64,000 bases of DNA from an uncultured Dorea sp. (lineage in GTDB: Bacteria; Bacillota; Clostridia; Lachnospirales; Lachnospiraceae): positions 1 to 64,000 of the forward strand of contig CAJTVY010000014.1 in the NCBI GenBank assembly GCA_910579925.1, read 5' to 3'. Positions 25,168 to 34,581 of this stretch are shown here, piece by piece. Positions within the stretch are counted from its first letter, which is position 1. The number at the start of each line of letters is the position of its first letter. The position numbers and the translations under genes are program-made. The notes under the pieces are model-generated. The model was not told where the DNA came from and ran no database searches. It saw only the letters and a list, made by a program, of their open reading frames with translations.

Positions 25168-25198
25168 AGTAACAGGGCAGCTTGTCTTTACTGTTACT
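25168..25198. repeat. Copy 2 of the 27-nt repeat, here a perfect 8-bp palindrome
   Basis: AGTAACAG (25168-25175) and CTGTTACT (25191-25198) with a 15-nt spacer. Positions 25170-25196 match 4443-4469 at 23 of 27. It lies at the predicted transcription start of the alcohol dehydrogenase gene, so it may be an operator or a leader hairpin. Confidence 0.5.
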
Positions 25199-25241
25199 AA
25201 GATGAAAGCATCACACAGAAAAATTTCCAGGAGGTATCCCT

Positions 25242-26423
25242 ATGAACAACTTTGAATACTACGCGCCAACCAGGGTGTTATTTGGCCGGAACACGGAAGC
25301 AGAAACCGGAAGACTGATAAAAGAACAGAACTGTCGAAAGGTACTCGTCCACTATGGAAGCGGAAGCGTGGTCCGCTCCGGTCTTTTAGACCGCATCTGC
25401 AAATCACTGGATGCAGAGGGTATCCCTTATATCCCGCTGGGCGGCGTCGTCCCCAATCCACGTCTGTCAAAGGTACGGGAGGGAATCTCTCTTGGCCTTA
25501 AGGAGGGTGTGGACTTTATTCTGGCAGTAGGCGGAGGAAGCGTGATTGACTCCGCCAAGGCAATCGGTTACGGAATGGCGGATGAAGGAGACGTATGGGA
25601 CTTCTATGCCAGGAAACGAACGGCATGCGCCTGCCTCCCCATCGGCGCCGTGCTTACCATCGCCGCTGCCGGAAGTGAAATGAGCAATTCCTCTGTCATT
25701 ACCAACGAAGATGGCTGGATCAAACGGGGATACAGCAGTAATTACAGCCGCTGCCGTTTCGCCATCCTTAATCCACAGCTTACCTGCACCCTGCCGGATT
25801 ATCAGACCCAGAGCGGGTGTGTGGATATTATGATGCATACTCTGGAACGGTATCTGAATCACGGAACTAATCTTAAGATGACTGACGGAATCAGTGAAGC
25901 ATTGCTGAGAACGGTAATCAAAAGTGCAAAAACACTGAGAGATGAACCCGAAAACTATGAAGCGCGCGCAGAGGTCATGTGGGCCTCAAGCCTTTCCCAT
26001 AACGGGCTGACAGGCTGCGGAACCGACGGCGGCGACTTTGCTTCTCATCAGCTGGAACACGAACTAAGCGGCATGTTCGACGTTACCCACGGAGCCGGGC
26101 TTGCCGCCATCTGGGGAAGCTGGGCGCGGTATGTCTACAAAGAACGGCCGGACAGGTTCGCAGGCCTGGCCGCAAAAGTTCTGATGGTTCCCGAAAAAGG
26201 CTCTGACCAAGAGACGGCTCTTGCGGGGATCGAAGCCATGGAAGATTTTTTCCGCAGTATCGGGATGCCGGTTTCACTGCGGGAACTGGGGATAGAATCT
26301 ACAGACCGGCAGATCCTGGAACTGGCAGACAACTGCAGCTTCGGGAATACAAGAACCATCGGAATCGTGAAGAAACTGGGGCGGGAAGATATGGCTGAGA
26401 TCTATCGGATGGCCAGAGGTTAA
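25242..26423 (+). CDS. Iron-containing alcohol dehydrogenase (butanol dehydrogenase type)
   Basis: This 393-residue type III alcohol dehydrogenase reduces aldehydes to alcohols with NAD(P)H. The N-terminal Rossmann-like half has DFILAVGGGSVIDSAKAI (about residues 90-107). The helical half has the metal-binding CVDIMMHTLE, HQLEHELSG and DVTHGAGLA histidine motifs. It is closest in layout to the BdhA/YqhD branch. CAGGAGG precedes the ATG. It is single, with a promoter that carries the repeat shared with 4443, and it ends six bases from the convergent methyltransferase. Confidence 0.92.
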   Translation: MNNFEYYAPTRVLFGRNTEAETGRLIKEQNCRKVLVHYGSGSVVRSGLLDRICKSLDAEGIPYIPLGGVVPNPRLSKVREGISLGLKEGVDFILAVGGGSVIDSAKAIGYGMADEGDVWDFYARKRTACACLPIGAVLTIAAAGSEMSNSSVITNEDGWIKRGYSSNYSRCRFAILNPQLTCTLPDYQTQSGCVDIMMHTLERYLNHGTNLKMTDGISEALLRTVIKSAKTLRDEPENYEARAEVMWASSLSHNGLTGCGTDGGDFASHQLEHELSGMFDVTHGAGLAAIWGSWARYVYKERPDRFAGLAAKVLMVPEKGSDQETALAGIEAMEDFFRSIGMPVSLRELGIESTDRQILELADNCSFGNTRTIGIVKKLGREDMAEIYRMARG

Positions 26424-26429
26424 GTATCC

Positions 26430-26993
26430 TTACTTTTTAAAAATAAAAACAGGCATCGGGGGATTGTTCCCCCGATTGTAATATTCATTGACAATCACCG
26501 TATAGTCCTGCGCCGGAAGTCCTCTGAGGCATCTGAGAATCTCCTCTTTCTCCTCAAATCCCGTATCCCCTCCGCTATAAATGCACAGACTCATCATCCC
26601 GCCATGCTTCAGAATCCCAAGGCCCTTTTTAATCGCCGCCACACTGGTATCTGCCGATGTTGCCACAGCATGGTCGCCGCCGGGCAGATACCCGAAATTA
26701 AAACAAATCGCATCCACAGTTTCCGGTTTTGCATACCGATCCATGTGCTCATGTCTGTCAAGGTACAGTTCTGCCCTTTCCCTTACGCCATGCTCCTCAA
26801 GCAGCCGCCCCGTCAGCCGAAGAGCCTCTTGTTGTATATCAAATGCCAGAACATGGCCCAATTCCCCTGCAAGACGGCAGAAAAACAGTGTATCCTTCCC
26901 CTTTCCCATGGTGGCGTCAATATAGAATCCTCCTTCCGGAGCCTGAGACCGCATGATCTCATGGCACCAGCGGGTAATCTGCGACTGCTGCAT
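26430..26993 (-). CDS. mnmM: Class I SAM-dependent methyltransferase, YtqB/MnmM type
   Basis: This 187-residue methyltransferase has the SAM-binding motif I DATMGKGKDTLFF (about residues 26-38), the acidic loop FDIQQEA and the NFGYLPGGDHA motif (about 98-108). These are characteristic of the YtqB family, now known as MnmM, which methylates the wobble uridine of tRNA to complete mnm5s2U34. It follows polC by 36 nt on the same strand and is probably co-transcribed. Assignment rests on motif recognition only. Confidence 0.8.
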   Translation of the reverse strand: MQQSQITRWCHEIMRSQAPEGGFYIDATMGKGKDTLFFCRLAGELGHVLAFDIQQEALRLTGRLLEEHGVRERAELYLDRHEHMDRYAKPETVDAICFNFGYLPGGDHAVATSADTSVAAIKKGLGILKHGGMMSLCIYSGGDTGFEEKEEILRCLRGLPAQDYTVIVNEYYNRGNNPPMPVFIFKK

Positions 26994-27029
26994 TCTCCTC
27001 GCTCCCTTCGTCCTCTTCTATCCATAAAT

Positions 27030-30000
27030 CTACAGATCAAACAGCGACAACTGGTTCGACTCCGGCAGCCCCCTCAGAATCCCCAGATTCACCATATAAT
27101 CAATGACCGTCTTACTGGCCTTCGTCCGCTGCCTGAAGTCGTCCAGCGAAAGATACTGGCCGTCCCGGGAAGCCTCCTCTACCGCTTCCGCCGCTTTATC
27201 ACCCATTCCTTCGATGCTGACAAGAGGCGGCATCAGTTTCCCGTTCACAATCAGAAACTTCGAAGCCTTCGCCTGGTAAATATCCATCGGCTCAAACTCA
27301 AACCCTCTGGCATACATCTCCTGGACCAGCCTCATATCTTTCATGGTATCCTGCTCCTTCTTACTCAGAGAATCCGAACGCCGGTTATAATCATCAATGT
27401 ACCGTTTCAGATTTTCCTTCCCCTGGCACATAATCTCATAAGAAAAAGCATCCGCACGGATTCCGAAATAAGCCCCGTAATACGCAAGCGGAAAGTTAAT
27501 CTTACAATAAGCAATCCGGTACGCCATCATAACGTACGCCGCCGCATGAGCTTTCGGGAACATATACTTGATCTTCTCACAGGACCAGATATACCAGTCC
27601 GGCACGTCATGGGCCTTCATATCTTCCTTAAACTGAGGCCACTCCTTACATTTGCCCTTGGCCACGGCGCCTTTCCTTACTCTTTCCATGATGGTAAAAG
27701 ACTGCTCAGAGTCCATTCCTTTATTAATCAGATACGTCATGATATCGTCGCGGGTACAGATCGCCGTAGAAATCGTTGCTTTCCCGGAACGAATCAGTTC
27801 CTGAGCATTATTCAGCCACACATCCGTCCCATGAGACAGCCCGGAGATCCGTATCAGATCTGACAAGGTCTGAGGCTTTGTGTCCACCACCATCTGGATA
27901 ACGAAATCTGTCCCGAATTCCGGGATCCCAAGACATCCCACCGGGCATCCCCCGATATCGTCCGGCGTTATACCAAGGGCAGACGTATCATGAAACAGGG
28001 AAATTACACCCTTGTCATCCAGCGGAATATTCGTGGCCACAAACTTATGGTCTGTCTCATTGTACTCATTGTCCATGGCCGGCGAACTGATATATTCCTC
28101 AAGCGTCTTAATCATCGTAGGATCATCATGACCCAGAATGTCAAGCTTCAGCAGGTTATGGTCAATGGAGTGATAGTCAAAATGGGTGGTCACAATATCC
28201 GTATTCACATCATTTGCCGGATGCTGCACCGGCGTAAAGGTATTAATCTCCTCACCCAGCGGCAGCACGATAATCCCACCCGGATGCTGGCCGGTACTCC
28301 TGCGGATTCCGGTACAGCCAAGGACGATCCGGTCAATCTCACATTTCCGTTTCCCCTGCCCCCGTTCGGTAAAATAATTCTTCACATAGCCAAATGCCGT
28401 TTTATCCGCCAGTGTTCCGATGGTTCCCGCCCGATACGTCTGGCCGGCTCCAAAGATCACCTCTGTATATTTATGGGCAAGACTCTGGTAATCCCCAGAA
28501 AAGTTCAGGTCGATATCCGGCTCCTTATTTCCCTTAAACCCAAGGAACGTCTCAAAGGGAATGTCGAAACCGTCCTTCACCAGCGGTTCCTGGCATACCG
28601 GACAGGCCTTATCCGGCATATCCCATCCGCATCCCCCCGCATACGCCCGGACTTCCTCAGACTCAAAATCACTGTAATGGCATTTCATACAATAATAGTG
28701 CGGACTTAAAGGATTGACTTCTGTAATTCCGGCCATGGTTGCCACGAAGGATGAACCAACCGATCCCCGGGAACCCACCAGGTATCCATCCTCATTAGAC
28801 TTCCACACCAGTTTCTGGGCAATGATGTACATCACGGCAAACCCATTGGAAATAATGGAATTCAGTTCTCTCTCCAGCCGCTCTGTCACCACGGGCGGCA
28901 GTTCTTCCCCGTACATAGAATGAGCCTTCTGATAACAGATTTCCCGCAGCAGCTTGTCAGAATCCGGGATCACGGGAGGACACTTATCCGGCCTCACAGG
29001 CGTGATCCTCTCCACCATGTCCGCAATTCGGCTGGGATTGTCGATCACGATCTCCCGCGCCTTAGCAGAACCAAGATACTCGAACTCCTCTAGCATCTCA
29101 TCCGTGGTACGAAGGTACAGCGGCGACTGATTATCTGCATCTGAAAACCCTTTTCCCGCCATGATGATTCTCCGGTATACTTCGTCGTCCGGCTCCATGA
29201 AATGAACGTCGCAGGTTCCCACCACCGGCTTACTGAAACGTTCTCCCAGCTCTACAATCTTTTGGTTCAGCGCCTTTAAGTCCTCTTCGTTCTGTACTCT
29301 GGTCACCCTCTCGCTGTCAATCATGAACCGATTGTTGCCAAGGGGCTGGATCTCCAGATAATCATAGAAATTAACAATCCTAGCGATCTTCTCCTCCGAC
29401 TTTTCATTTAAAACTGCCTGGAATAGTTCGCCCGCCTCACAGGCGCTCCCCACAATCAGCCCCTCCCGGTATTTCGACAGCTCGCTCTTAGGAATCCTTG
29501 GCCTTCTGGCATAATATTCCAGATGTGACTTGGACACCAGGGTATAGAGATTCACCCGTCCGATCTCATTCCTGGCAAGAATGATCACATGGTAAGTGGG
29601 CAGCTTCTTCACTGCATCCGCATTATTCGCCCCGAACTGGTTCAGTTTCGTCAGATCCAGAACGTTTTTCTCCCTCAGCATTTCAATAAACTTTACGAAG
29701 ATCTCCGCCGTTGCCCCTGCGTCGTCCACTGCCCGGTGATGATTCTCCAGGGAAATATGAAGCGCATTGGCCACCACATTCAGCTTAAATTTAGAAAGGG
29801 TGGGGAGCAGGATTCTCGCCATTGCCACCGTATCTACAGAAGTGAAATCCGGCGTGATATCCTGGTATCTGCAATTCTGCTCAATGAATCCCACGTCAAA
29901 AGACGCATTATGCGCCACCAGAACCGAATCACCGGCAAACTCCAGGAATTGGGGAAGGGCCGTCTCAATATCCGGCGCATCCATAACCATCTGATCCGTA

Positions 30001-31619
30001 ATACTGGTCAGCTGGGTAATCTGAAAGGGAATTGGGACCTTAGGATTGACAAAGGTACTGAATTTCTCCGTAATCTTCCCCTTCTCTACCTTCACGGCGC
30101 CGATCTCGATAATCTTATCCTTAATGGGGCTGAATCCCGTTGTCTCAAGGTCAAATACCACGTAGGTCCCGTTTAGAGACTGTCCCTTCTCATTCACCGC
30201 CACATCCGTAAGATCGTCTACCAGATATCCTTCCACCCCGTAGATCACCTTAAAAGGATCGTCCTTGTCCAGTGTCTCAATATAGTGGTTGGCATCCGGG
30301 AAGGACTGCACCACCCCGTGATCCGTGATGGCTAACGCCTTATGCCCCCAGTCGTGGGCGCGTTTCAGCAGATCTCTGACCTCTGTCACCCCGTCCATGT
30401 CGCTCATCTTCGTATGGCAGTGCAGTTCCACACGCTTCTTAGGCGCCGTGTCCTTCCGGGACTCCGTAAAATCACTGATTTTGCGGATACCCGCCACCGA
30501 AGAAATCACCAGTTCCCCGTCAAATTTGTCGATATTTGTCACGCCCTTGATCTTCAGAAACGCCCCCATCTTTACCTCGGCCAGGATATCCGCAAGCTGG
30601 TCATTTTTTACAAACAGCTTGATGGTAATGGTGTCCGTAAAATCTGTCACAGAAAAAATAAGAATCGTCTTCTCATTACGGATCTCACGAGTCTCGAAAC
30701 TGATTACCTTCCCCCGGAACGTAATCTCTCCCATCTCGCCCACCACCTGGCGAAGTTCCATCGGCTCATCGTTAAAGTCACGCCCATAGACCAGATTCGG
30801 GTCATCGGAAGACTTGCCCCAGGCGCCTTTTGAAGAATTCCCGGAAAATCTCTTCGATGATCCAAAGGAACTAAAAGACCTGCCTTCAGAGCCGCCTTCC
30901 GGCCGTACTGCTTTGCTTAAAGACTCACTGCCGCCGGCTTTTGACGCCTTCTCTGTCTGAGTTCTCCCATTCTGCAAGGACCTGCTTCCCACCGGATCTT
31001 CCCCGTTTTCCTGGGCCGTCTTCCCATGTTCCGCCTGTATAGCCGCATTTGTCTTCAGAATCTCCTCCACTTCCTGCTTCAGTTTGATCTCGTTATACTT
31101 TAATACGCTCTCCTTTGGTTTCTCATACAACACCCGGATCTCAACCGGACGTCCGAATCTGTCCCGAAACACATCCGTAAGATAAGACGTGATGGATTCC
31201 CGCTTTCCCTGTGCTACGATGGAATCCCGAAGCGTAAGGCAGAGTATATTCTCTTCCTGAAACTCGTAGCTGGAATTCTGAAGCATACTGCGCTCCACCA
31301 CGCTTCGCTGATCCAGTTCCAGAAGAAAGCTGTCGAAATATTCATTCATCAGGTTCTCCGGCGTATACTGTTCGGAGAGATCGTACTGTTCCTTCACTTC
31401 AATCTGAATATAGCTGCGGCCAAATAACTGCTCCTTTAGCTTCCGCTCAACCCCATAGATACATCGCTTGGGAATCAGATAATGGCTGTACAGATGTACC
31501 TTAATAAAATCCCGGTCAGAATTCGTCGTCACCTTACTGACCTCCACACCCTCGAACAGTCCGCGAAGTTCATCATCTACTTTCAATGTCGGAAATACTT
31601 CAAAGAATGGCTTACTCAT
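27030..31619 (-). CDS. polC: DNA polymerase III alpha subunit, PolC type
   Basis: This 1529-residue replicative polymerase of low-G+C Gram-positives has an N-terminal tau-binding region, a low-complexity Ser/Gly linker (about 205-270) and an OB domain (about 295-385). The PHP domain begins at VELHCHTKMSD (about 396) and is interrupted by the DEDDh proofreading exonuclease (VVFDLETTGF at about 485, RAVDDAGAT at about 633). A zinc finger follows (CMKCHYSD to CPVC, about 976-1006), then the catalytic core PDIDLNFSGDYQ (about 1039) and a C-terminal helix-hairpin-helix. It overlaps the ispG end by eight bases, so the two are translationally coupled. Confidence 0.97.
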   Translation of the reverse strand: MSKPFFEVFPTLKVDDELRGLFEGVEVSKVTTNSDRDFIKVHLYSHYLIPKRCIYGVERKLKEQLFGRSYIQIEVKEQYDLSEQYTPENLMNEYFDSFLLELDQRSVVERSMLQNSSYEFQEENILCLTLRDSIVAQGKRESITSYLTDVFRDRFGRPVEIRVLYEKPKESVLKYNEIKLKQEVEEILKTNAAIQAEHGKTAQENGEDPVGSRSLQNGRTQTEKASKAGGSESLSKAVRPEGGSEGRSFSSFGSSKRFSGNSSKGAWGKSSDDPNLVYGRDFNDEPMELRQVVGEMGEITFRGKVISFETREIRNEKTILIFSVTDFTDTITIKLFVKNDQLADILAEVKMGAFLKIKGVTNIDKFDGELVISSVAGIRKISDFTESRKDTAPKKRVELHCHTKMSDMDGVTEVRDLLKRAHDWGHKALAITDHGVVQSFPDANHYIETLDKDDPFKVIYGVEGYLVDDLTDVAVNEKGQSLNGTYVVFDLETTGFSPIKDKIIEIGAVKVEKGKITEKFSTFVNPKVPIPFQITQLTSITDQMVMDAPDIETALPQFLEFAGDSVLVAHNASFDVGFIEQNCRYQDITPDFTSVDTVAMARILLPTLSKFKLNVVANALHISLENHHRAVDDAGATAEIFVKFIEMLREKNVLDLTKLNQFGANNADAVKKLPTYHVIILARNEIGRVNLYTLVSKSHLEYYARRPRIPKSELSKYREGLIVGSACEAGELFQAVLNEKSEEKIARIVNFYDYLEIQPLGNNRFMIDSERVTRVQNEEDLKALNQKIVELGERFSKPVVGTCDVHFMEPDDEVYRRIIMAGKGFSDADNQSPLYLRTTDEMLEEFEYLGSAKAREIVIDNPSRIADMVERITPVRPDKCPPVIPDSDKLLREICYQKAHSMYGEELPPVVTERLERELNSIISNGFAVMYIIAQKLVWKSNEDGYLVGSRGSVGSSFVATMAGITEVNPLSPHYYCMKCHYSDFESEEVRAYAGGCGWDMPDKACPVCQEPLVKDGFDIPFETFLGFKGNKEPDIDLNFSGDYQSLAHKYTEVIFGAGQTYRAGTIGTLADKTAFGYVKNYFTERGQGKRKCEIDRIVLGCTGIRRSTGQHPGGIIVLPLGEEINTFTPVQHPANDVNTDIVTTHFDYHSIDHNLLKLDILGHDDPTMIKTLEEYISSPAMDNEYNETDHKFVATNIPLDDKGVISLFHDTSALGITPDDIGGCPVGCLGIPEFGTDFVIQMVVDTKPQTLSDLIRISGLSHGTDVWLNNAQELIRSGKATISTAICTRDDIMTYLINKGMDSEQSFTIMERVRKGAVAKGKCKEWPQFKEDMKAHDVPDWYIWSCEKIKYMFPKAHAAAYVMMAYRIAYCKINFPLAYYGAYFGIRADAFSYEIMCQGKENLKRYIDDYNRRSDSLSKKEQDTMKDMRLVQEMYARGFEFEPMDIYQAKASKFLIVNGKLMPPLVSIEGMGDKAAEAVEEASRDGQYLSLDDFRQRTKASKTVIDYMVNLGILRGLPESNQLSLFDL

Positions 31620-32667
31620 CCCAGTTCAACAACTCCTGTCTCAATGTTTCCAATAGCTGATCTTCTCTTACCTTTTTCACAACTTCTCCCTTCCTGATCA
31701 GCAGACCCTCTCCGATGCCGCCTGCAATACCGATGTCCGCCTCTTTCGCCTCTCCCGGCCCATTGACTGCGCAGCCCATGACAGCCACCTTAATATTCAG
31801 AGGGATATCTTCTACCATCTGCTCCACCTGGTTTGCAAGTCCGATCAGATCAATCTTCGTCCGCCCGCAGGTAGGACAGGAAACAACCTCGATACCGCCT
31901 TTTCGCAGCCCCAGCGTCTTAAGGATCAGTTTCGCAGACCGTATCTCCTCCACAGGGTCCCCTGTCAGCGATACACGGATCGTATCGCCGATTCCCTGGT
32001 TCAGAATCAGTCCTAATCCTATGGAAGATTTGATATTCCCCGCAAGAAGCGTTCCTGCTTCGGTAATACCTACATGCAGGGGATAAGGACATTCCCTGGC
32101 GATCCGCTCATGTGCCTTTACGCACATCATCACGTCTGAGGACTTGATGCTCACCACCAGATTGTCATATCCCAGGCTCTCAATCATATGTACCTTGTCC
32201 ATAGCGCTCTCCACCAGGCCCTCGGCCGTCACGCCGCCGTACCGTTCCACCAGCGGTTTCTCAAGGGATCCGCTGTTGACTCCTACCCGGATGGGAACCC
32301 CATACTCCTTCGCCTTGTCCACCACTGCCTGCACCCTGCCGACATCCCCGATGTTTCCAGGGTTGATCCTGATCTTATCCGCCCCGTTCTCTATTGCGGC
32401 AATGGCGAGCCTGTAATCAAAATGAATATCCGCAACCAGCGGAATATGAATCTTCTCCTTGATCTTCGCAATTGCCCGGGCCGCTTCCATAGTCGGCACG
32501 GCCAGGCGGATGATCTCGCAGCCTGCGCTTTCAAGAGCCTCTATCTGCGCCGCGGTTGCCTCTACGTCTTCCGTCTTTGTATTGGTCATTGACTGAATAG
32601 CAATCGGGCTTCCTCCGCCTATGGTAACATCCCCGATCCGAATCTTTTTTGTTGCCTCTCTGTACAT
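31612..32667 (-). CDS. ispG: 4-hydroxy-3-methylbut-2-en-1-yl diphosphate synthase
   Basis: This 351-residue iron-sulfur enzyme of the MEP isoprenoid pathway reductively opens MEcPP to HMBPP. The N-terminal TIM barrel starts GGGSPIAIQSMTNT (about residues 17-30). The C-terminal domain holds the three cluster cysteines in VVSCPTCGRT and VMGCAVNGPGEA. Length matches the bacterial two-domain form. It is the first gene of ispG-polC-mnmM. Confidence 0.96.
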   Translation of the reverse strand: MYREATKKIRIGDVTIGGGSPIAIQSMTNTKTEDVEATAAQIEALESAGCEIIRLAVPTMEAARAIAKIKEKIHIPLVADIHFDYRLAIAAIENGADKIRINPGNIGDVGRVQAVVDKAKEYGVPIRVGVNSGSLEKPLVERYGGVTAEGLVESAMDKVHMIESLGYDNLVVSIKSSDVMMCVKAHERIARECPYPLHVGITEAGTLLAGNIKSSIGLGLILNQGIGDTIRVSLTGDPVEEIRSAKLILKTLGLRKGGIEVVSCPTCGRTKIDLIGLANQVEQMVEDIPLNIKVAVMGCAVNGPGEAKEADIGIAGGIGEGLLIRKGEVVKKVREDQLLETLRQELLNWDE

Positions 32668-32728
32668 ATTATTATCCGCTCCTTCCTTCTAAATTCTCAT
32701 TCAATACGAACATCTTCCCGGTCGCCAG

Positions 32729-32769
32729 AATACCCCTCTACCGCTTATCCAGCCCGATAGAGGGGTATT
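32729..32769 (-). terminator. Terminator between the 32774 gene and ispG
   Basis: Perfect 12-bp stem AATACCCCTCTA (32729-32740) with TAGAGGGGTATT (32758-32769), loop 17 nt. It ends just after the small membrane-protein gene on the minus strand. Confidence 0.7.
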
Positions 32770-32773
32770 ACTA

Positions 32774-33232
32774 TCACTCTTTTATCAATACTAACTGCTC
32801 GCCGTACTCCCGTTCCGTCAAAGTAAGCTGCTCCCGGTCCACGCTGTAATCAAAGGTCGTGATCACAGATGAAAGCGCCTGCCGGATCTCTTCTTCCGTA
32901 TACTGTCCGCCTGTCTTGTCAGCCAGCTTCTTATATCCCGCCTCATCGGGTGAAATCGTAATGGTCTTCTCATCCTTGTTCATCGTATACTTCATATCCA
33001 CATCTACGCTTGAAGCTTCCTCTGCCTCCGGTATCGTAATCACCATGGAACCATTCTTCATGATAGACATATTGAAGCCTCCGTCTTCATCCGCCCAGTC
33101 ACCCTCCAGCGGATTCGTGGTAAACAACTTCATAAGCAGCAGGATGGCTCCCACGATGATTACGGCTGTCGAAACCGTAGTAACGATAAACCATATCTTA
33201 CTCCTCTTCACTTCGTCATTCTTCGCAATCAT
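32774..33232 (-). CDS. Small membrane-anchored protein of unknown function
   Basis: This 152-residue protein has a charged start (MIAKNDEVKRSK), one hydrophobic segment (about residues 14-36, FIVTTVSTAVIIVGAILLL) and an extracellular region of about 115 residues. The latter has a lipocalin/DUF-like beta pattern (GDWADEDGGFNMSI, KYTMNKDEKTITI). The ATG at 33232 is preferred; a GTG five codons upstream has no separate ribosome binding site. No family recognised. A terminator follows. Confidence 0.6.
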   Translation of the reverse strand: MIAKNDEVKRSKIWFIVTTVSTAVIIVGAILLLMKLFTTNPLEGDWADEDGGFNMSIMKNGSMVITIPEAEEASSVDVDMKYTMNKDEKTITISPDEAGYKKLADKTGGQYTEEEIRQALSSVITTFDYSVDREQLTLTEREYGEQLVLIKE

Positions 33233-33315
33233 CTGCCTGGCCCCCACTCTTTTTATTCATTTTATTCCTGATTCCATTATATGTGCTTTTTCATCTGATG
33301 TCAACGGACGACTTG

Positions 33316-33549
33316 TTACCCTTGTGTCTCAACCAGCAGATAGAATCCTTTGTCCGTCTTCTCGATCTTCTGTATGATTCCTCTGCGGGCGTGCAGTCTC
33401 TCACTGGTCCTGTAGATCCCGGACATGGCGATCGAAGGCTCCACCAGATAAGTATACTGGCCTGTCACGGCGCTTCTCTCACTGATCTCGACCTCCTGGC
33501 CTTCCTCGACAAGTCCTTCCCTCTCCATCTTAAAACGGTCTACTCTCAT
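33316..33549 (-). CDS. Conserved-looking small protein, unknown function
   Basis: This 77-residue protein (MRVDRFKMEREGLVEEGQEV at the start, then SGIYRTSERLHARRGIIQKI) starts 12 bases after the fructokinase stop and has AAGGGG at good spacing, so it is probably translated with that gene. It looks soluble and mixed alpha/beta. No motif recognised; a small RNA- or enzyme-associated protein is possible but unsupported. Confidence 0.6.
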   Translation of the reverse strand: MRVDRFKMEREGLVEEGQEVEISERSAVTGQYTYLVEPSIAMSGIYRTSERLHARRGIIQKIEKTDKGFYLLVETQG

Positions 33550-33561
33550 AAGCTTCCCCTT

Positions 33562-34524
33562 TTAACGTCCTTCTATCAGCTCCGTAACTTCCTGCGGCTC
33601 TGGCATGGACCGGATTGCCCCTTTCTTCATAGTAATCAGCGCAGCGCCCGCATTAGCATAAGTCAGAATATCCCCCAGGATCTCTTCGGTCAGACCGCCA
33701 AGGCCATGGGTCAGCACTCCGTTAATCGCACATCCGCAGAAGGTATCCCCTGCTCCGGTCGTCTCGATCGCTTTCACAGAGAATCCTTTCCGTTCCACAC
33801 ACATATCCTTATAATAGGCGCGGCTTCCATCCTTGCCCATAGTCAGAAAGATCAGCGGAATCTGATACTTCTCCTTCAGATAGCGGATTCCCTCGTCATA
33901 GTCCTCCTTACCCGAGATAAACTGAATCTCATTGTCAGAAATCTTCAGCACGTCACAATACTGGAAACCGTACTCCATCTGCTCCTTCGCTTCATCCAGA
34001 GAACGCCACAGTGGCGGACGTAAGTTCGGGTCAAACGTAATCAGACATCCCGCTTCCTTTGCCACGGTAAGAGCCTTTTTCGTCGCCGACTTCACCGGCT
34101 CGTCCGTCATAGACAGAGTACCGAAATGAAAAACCTCAGACTGGCGGATCAGATCAAAATCAACATCCTCCTCAGTCAGCATCATATCCGCTCCCGGCTT
34201 ACGGTAGAAGGAAAATTCCCTGTCGCCGTCTGGAAACGTATGTACGAATGCCAGAGTCGTGGGAATCTCCTTATCCAGGATCAGCCCCTTTGCCTCAATC
34301 CCCAGTTCCTCAATCGTCCCTTTCAGCAGGCGGCCAAACTGATCCTCCCCGACTTTCCCGATAAATGCGGTCTTTCTGCCAAGCTTGTTCAGCATTGCCA
34401 GCACGTTGCACGGTGCGCCGCCAGGACATGCCTCAAATAGATTATTCCCCTGATCGCTCTGTCCATTCATTGTAAAGTCAATTAACATCTCGCCTAATGC
34501 AGTTACGTCATATAATTTGTCCAT
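33562..34524 (-). CDS. scrK: Fructokinase, PfkB family
   Basis: This 320-residue sugar kinase has the PfkB signatures GGAPCNVLAML (about residues 35-45) and the anion-hole/catalytic-base motif TTGAGDTFCG (about 255-264), plus FDPNLRPPLW typical of ribokinase-fold fructokinases. It phosphorylates fructose to fructose-6-phosphate, for example from sucrose or raffinose breakdown, which fits the alpha-galactoside locus elsewhere in the window. GGAG precedes the ATG. It is followed by the 77-residue gene. Confidence 0.88.
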   Translation of the reverse strand: MDKLYDVTALGEMLIDFTMNGQSDQGNNLFEACPGGAPCNVLAMLNKLGRKTAFIGKVGEDQFGRLLKGTIEELGIEAKGLILDKEIPTTLAFVHTFPDGDREFSFYRKPGADMMLTEEDVDFDLIRQSEVFHFGTLSMTDEPVKSATKKALTVAKEAGCLITFDPNLRPPLWRSLDEAKEQMEYGFQYCDVLKISDNEIQFISGKEDYDEGIRYLKEKYQIPLIFLTMGKDGSRAYYKDMCVERKGFSVKAIETTGAGDTFCGCAINGVLTHGLGGLTEEILGDILTYANAGAALITMKKGAIRSMPEPQEVTELIEGR

Positions 34525-34581
34525 ACATAAGTCTCCTTCTCTTTCAATGTTTGAAAATATTTTAACATAATACAGGGAAAT

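Noticed and set aside
26604..27863. 419-codon + strand open frame
   Set aside because: It is antisense to mnmM and the 3' end of polC, whose families are certain. The translation is Arg/Leu/Pro-rich with no domain and no ribosome binding site.
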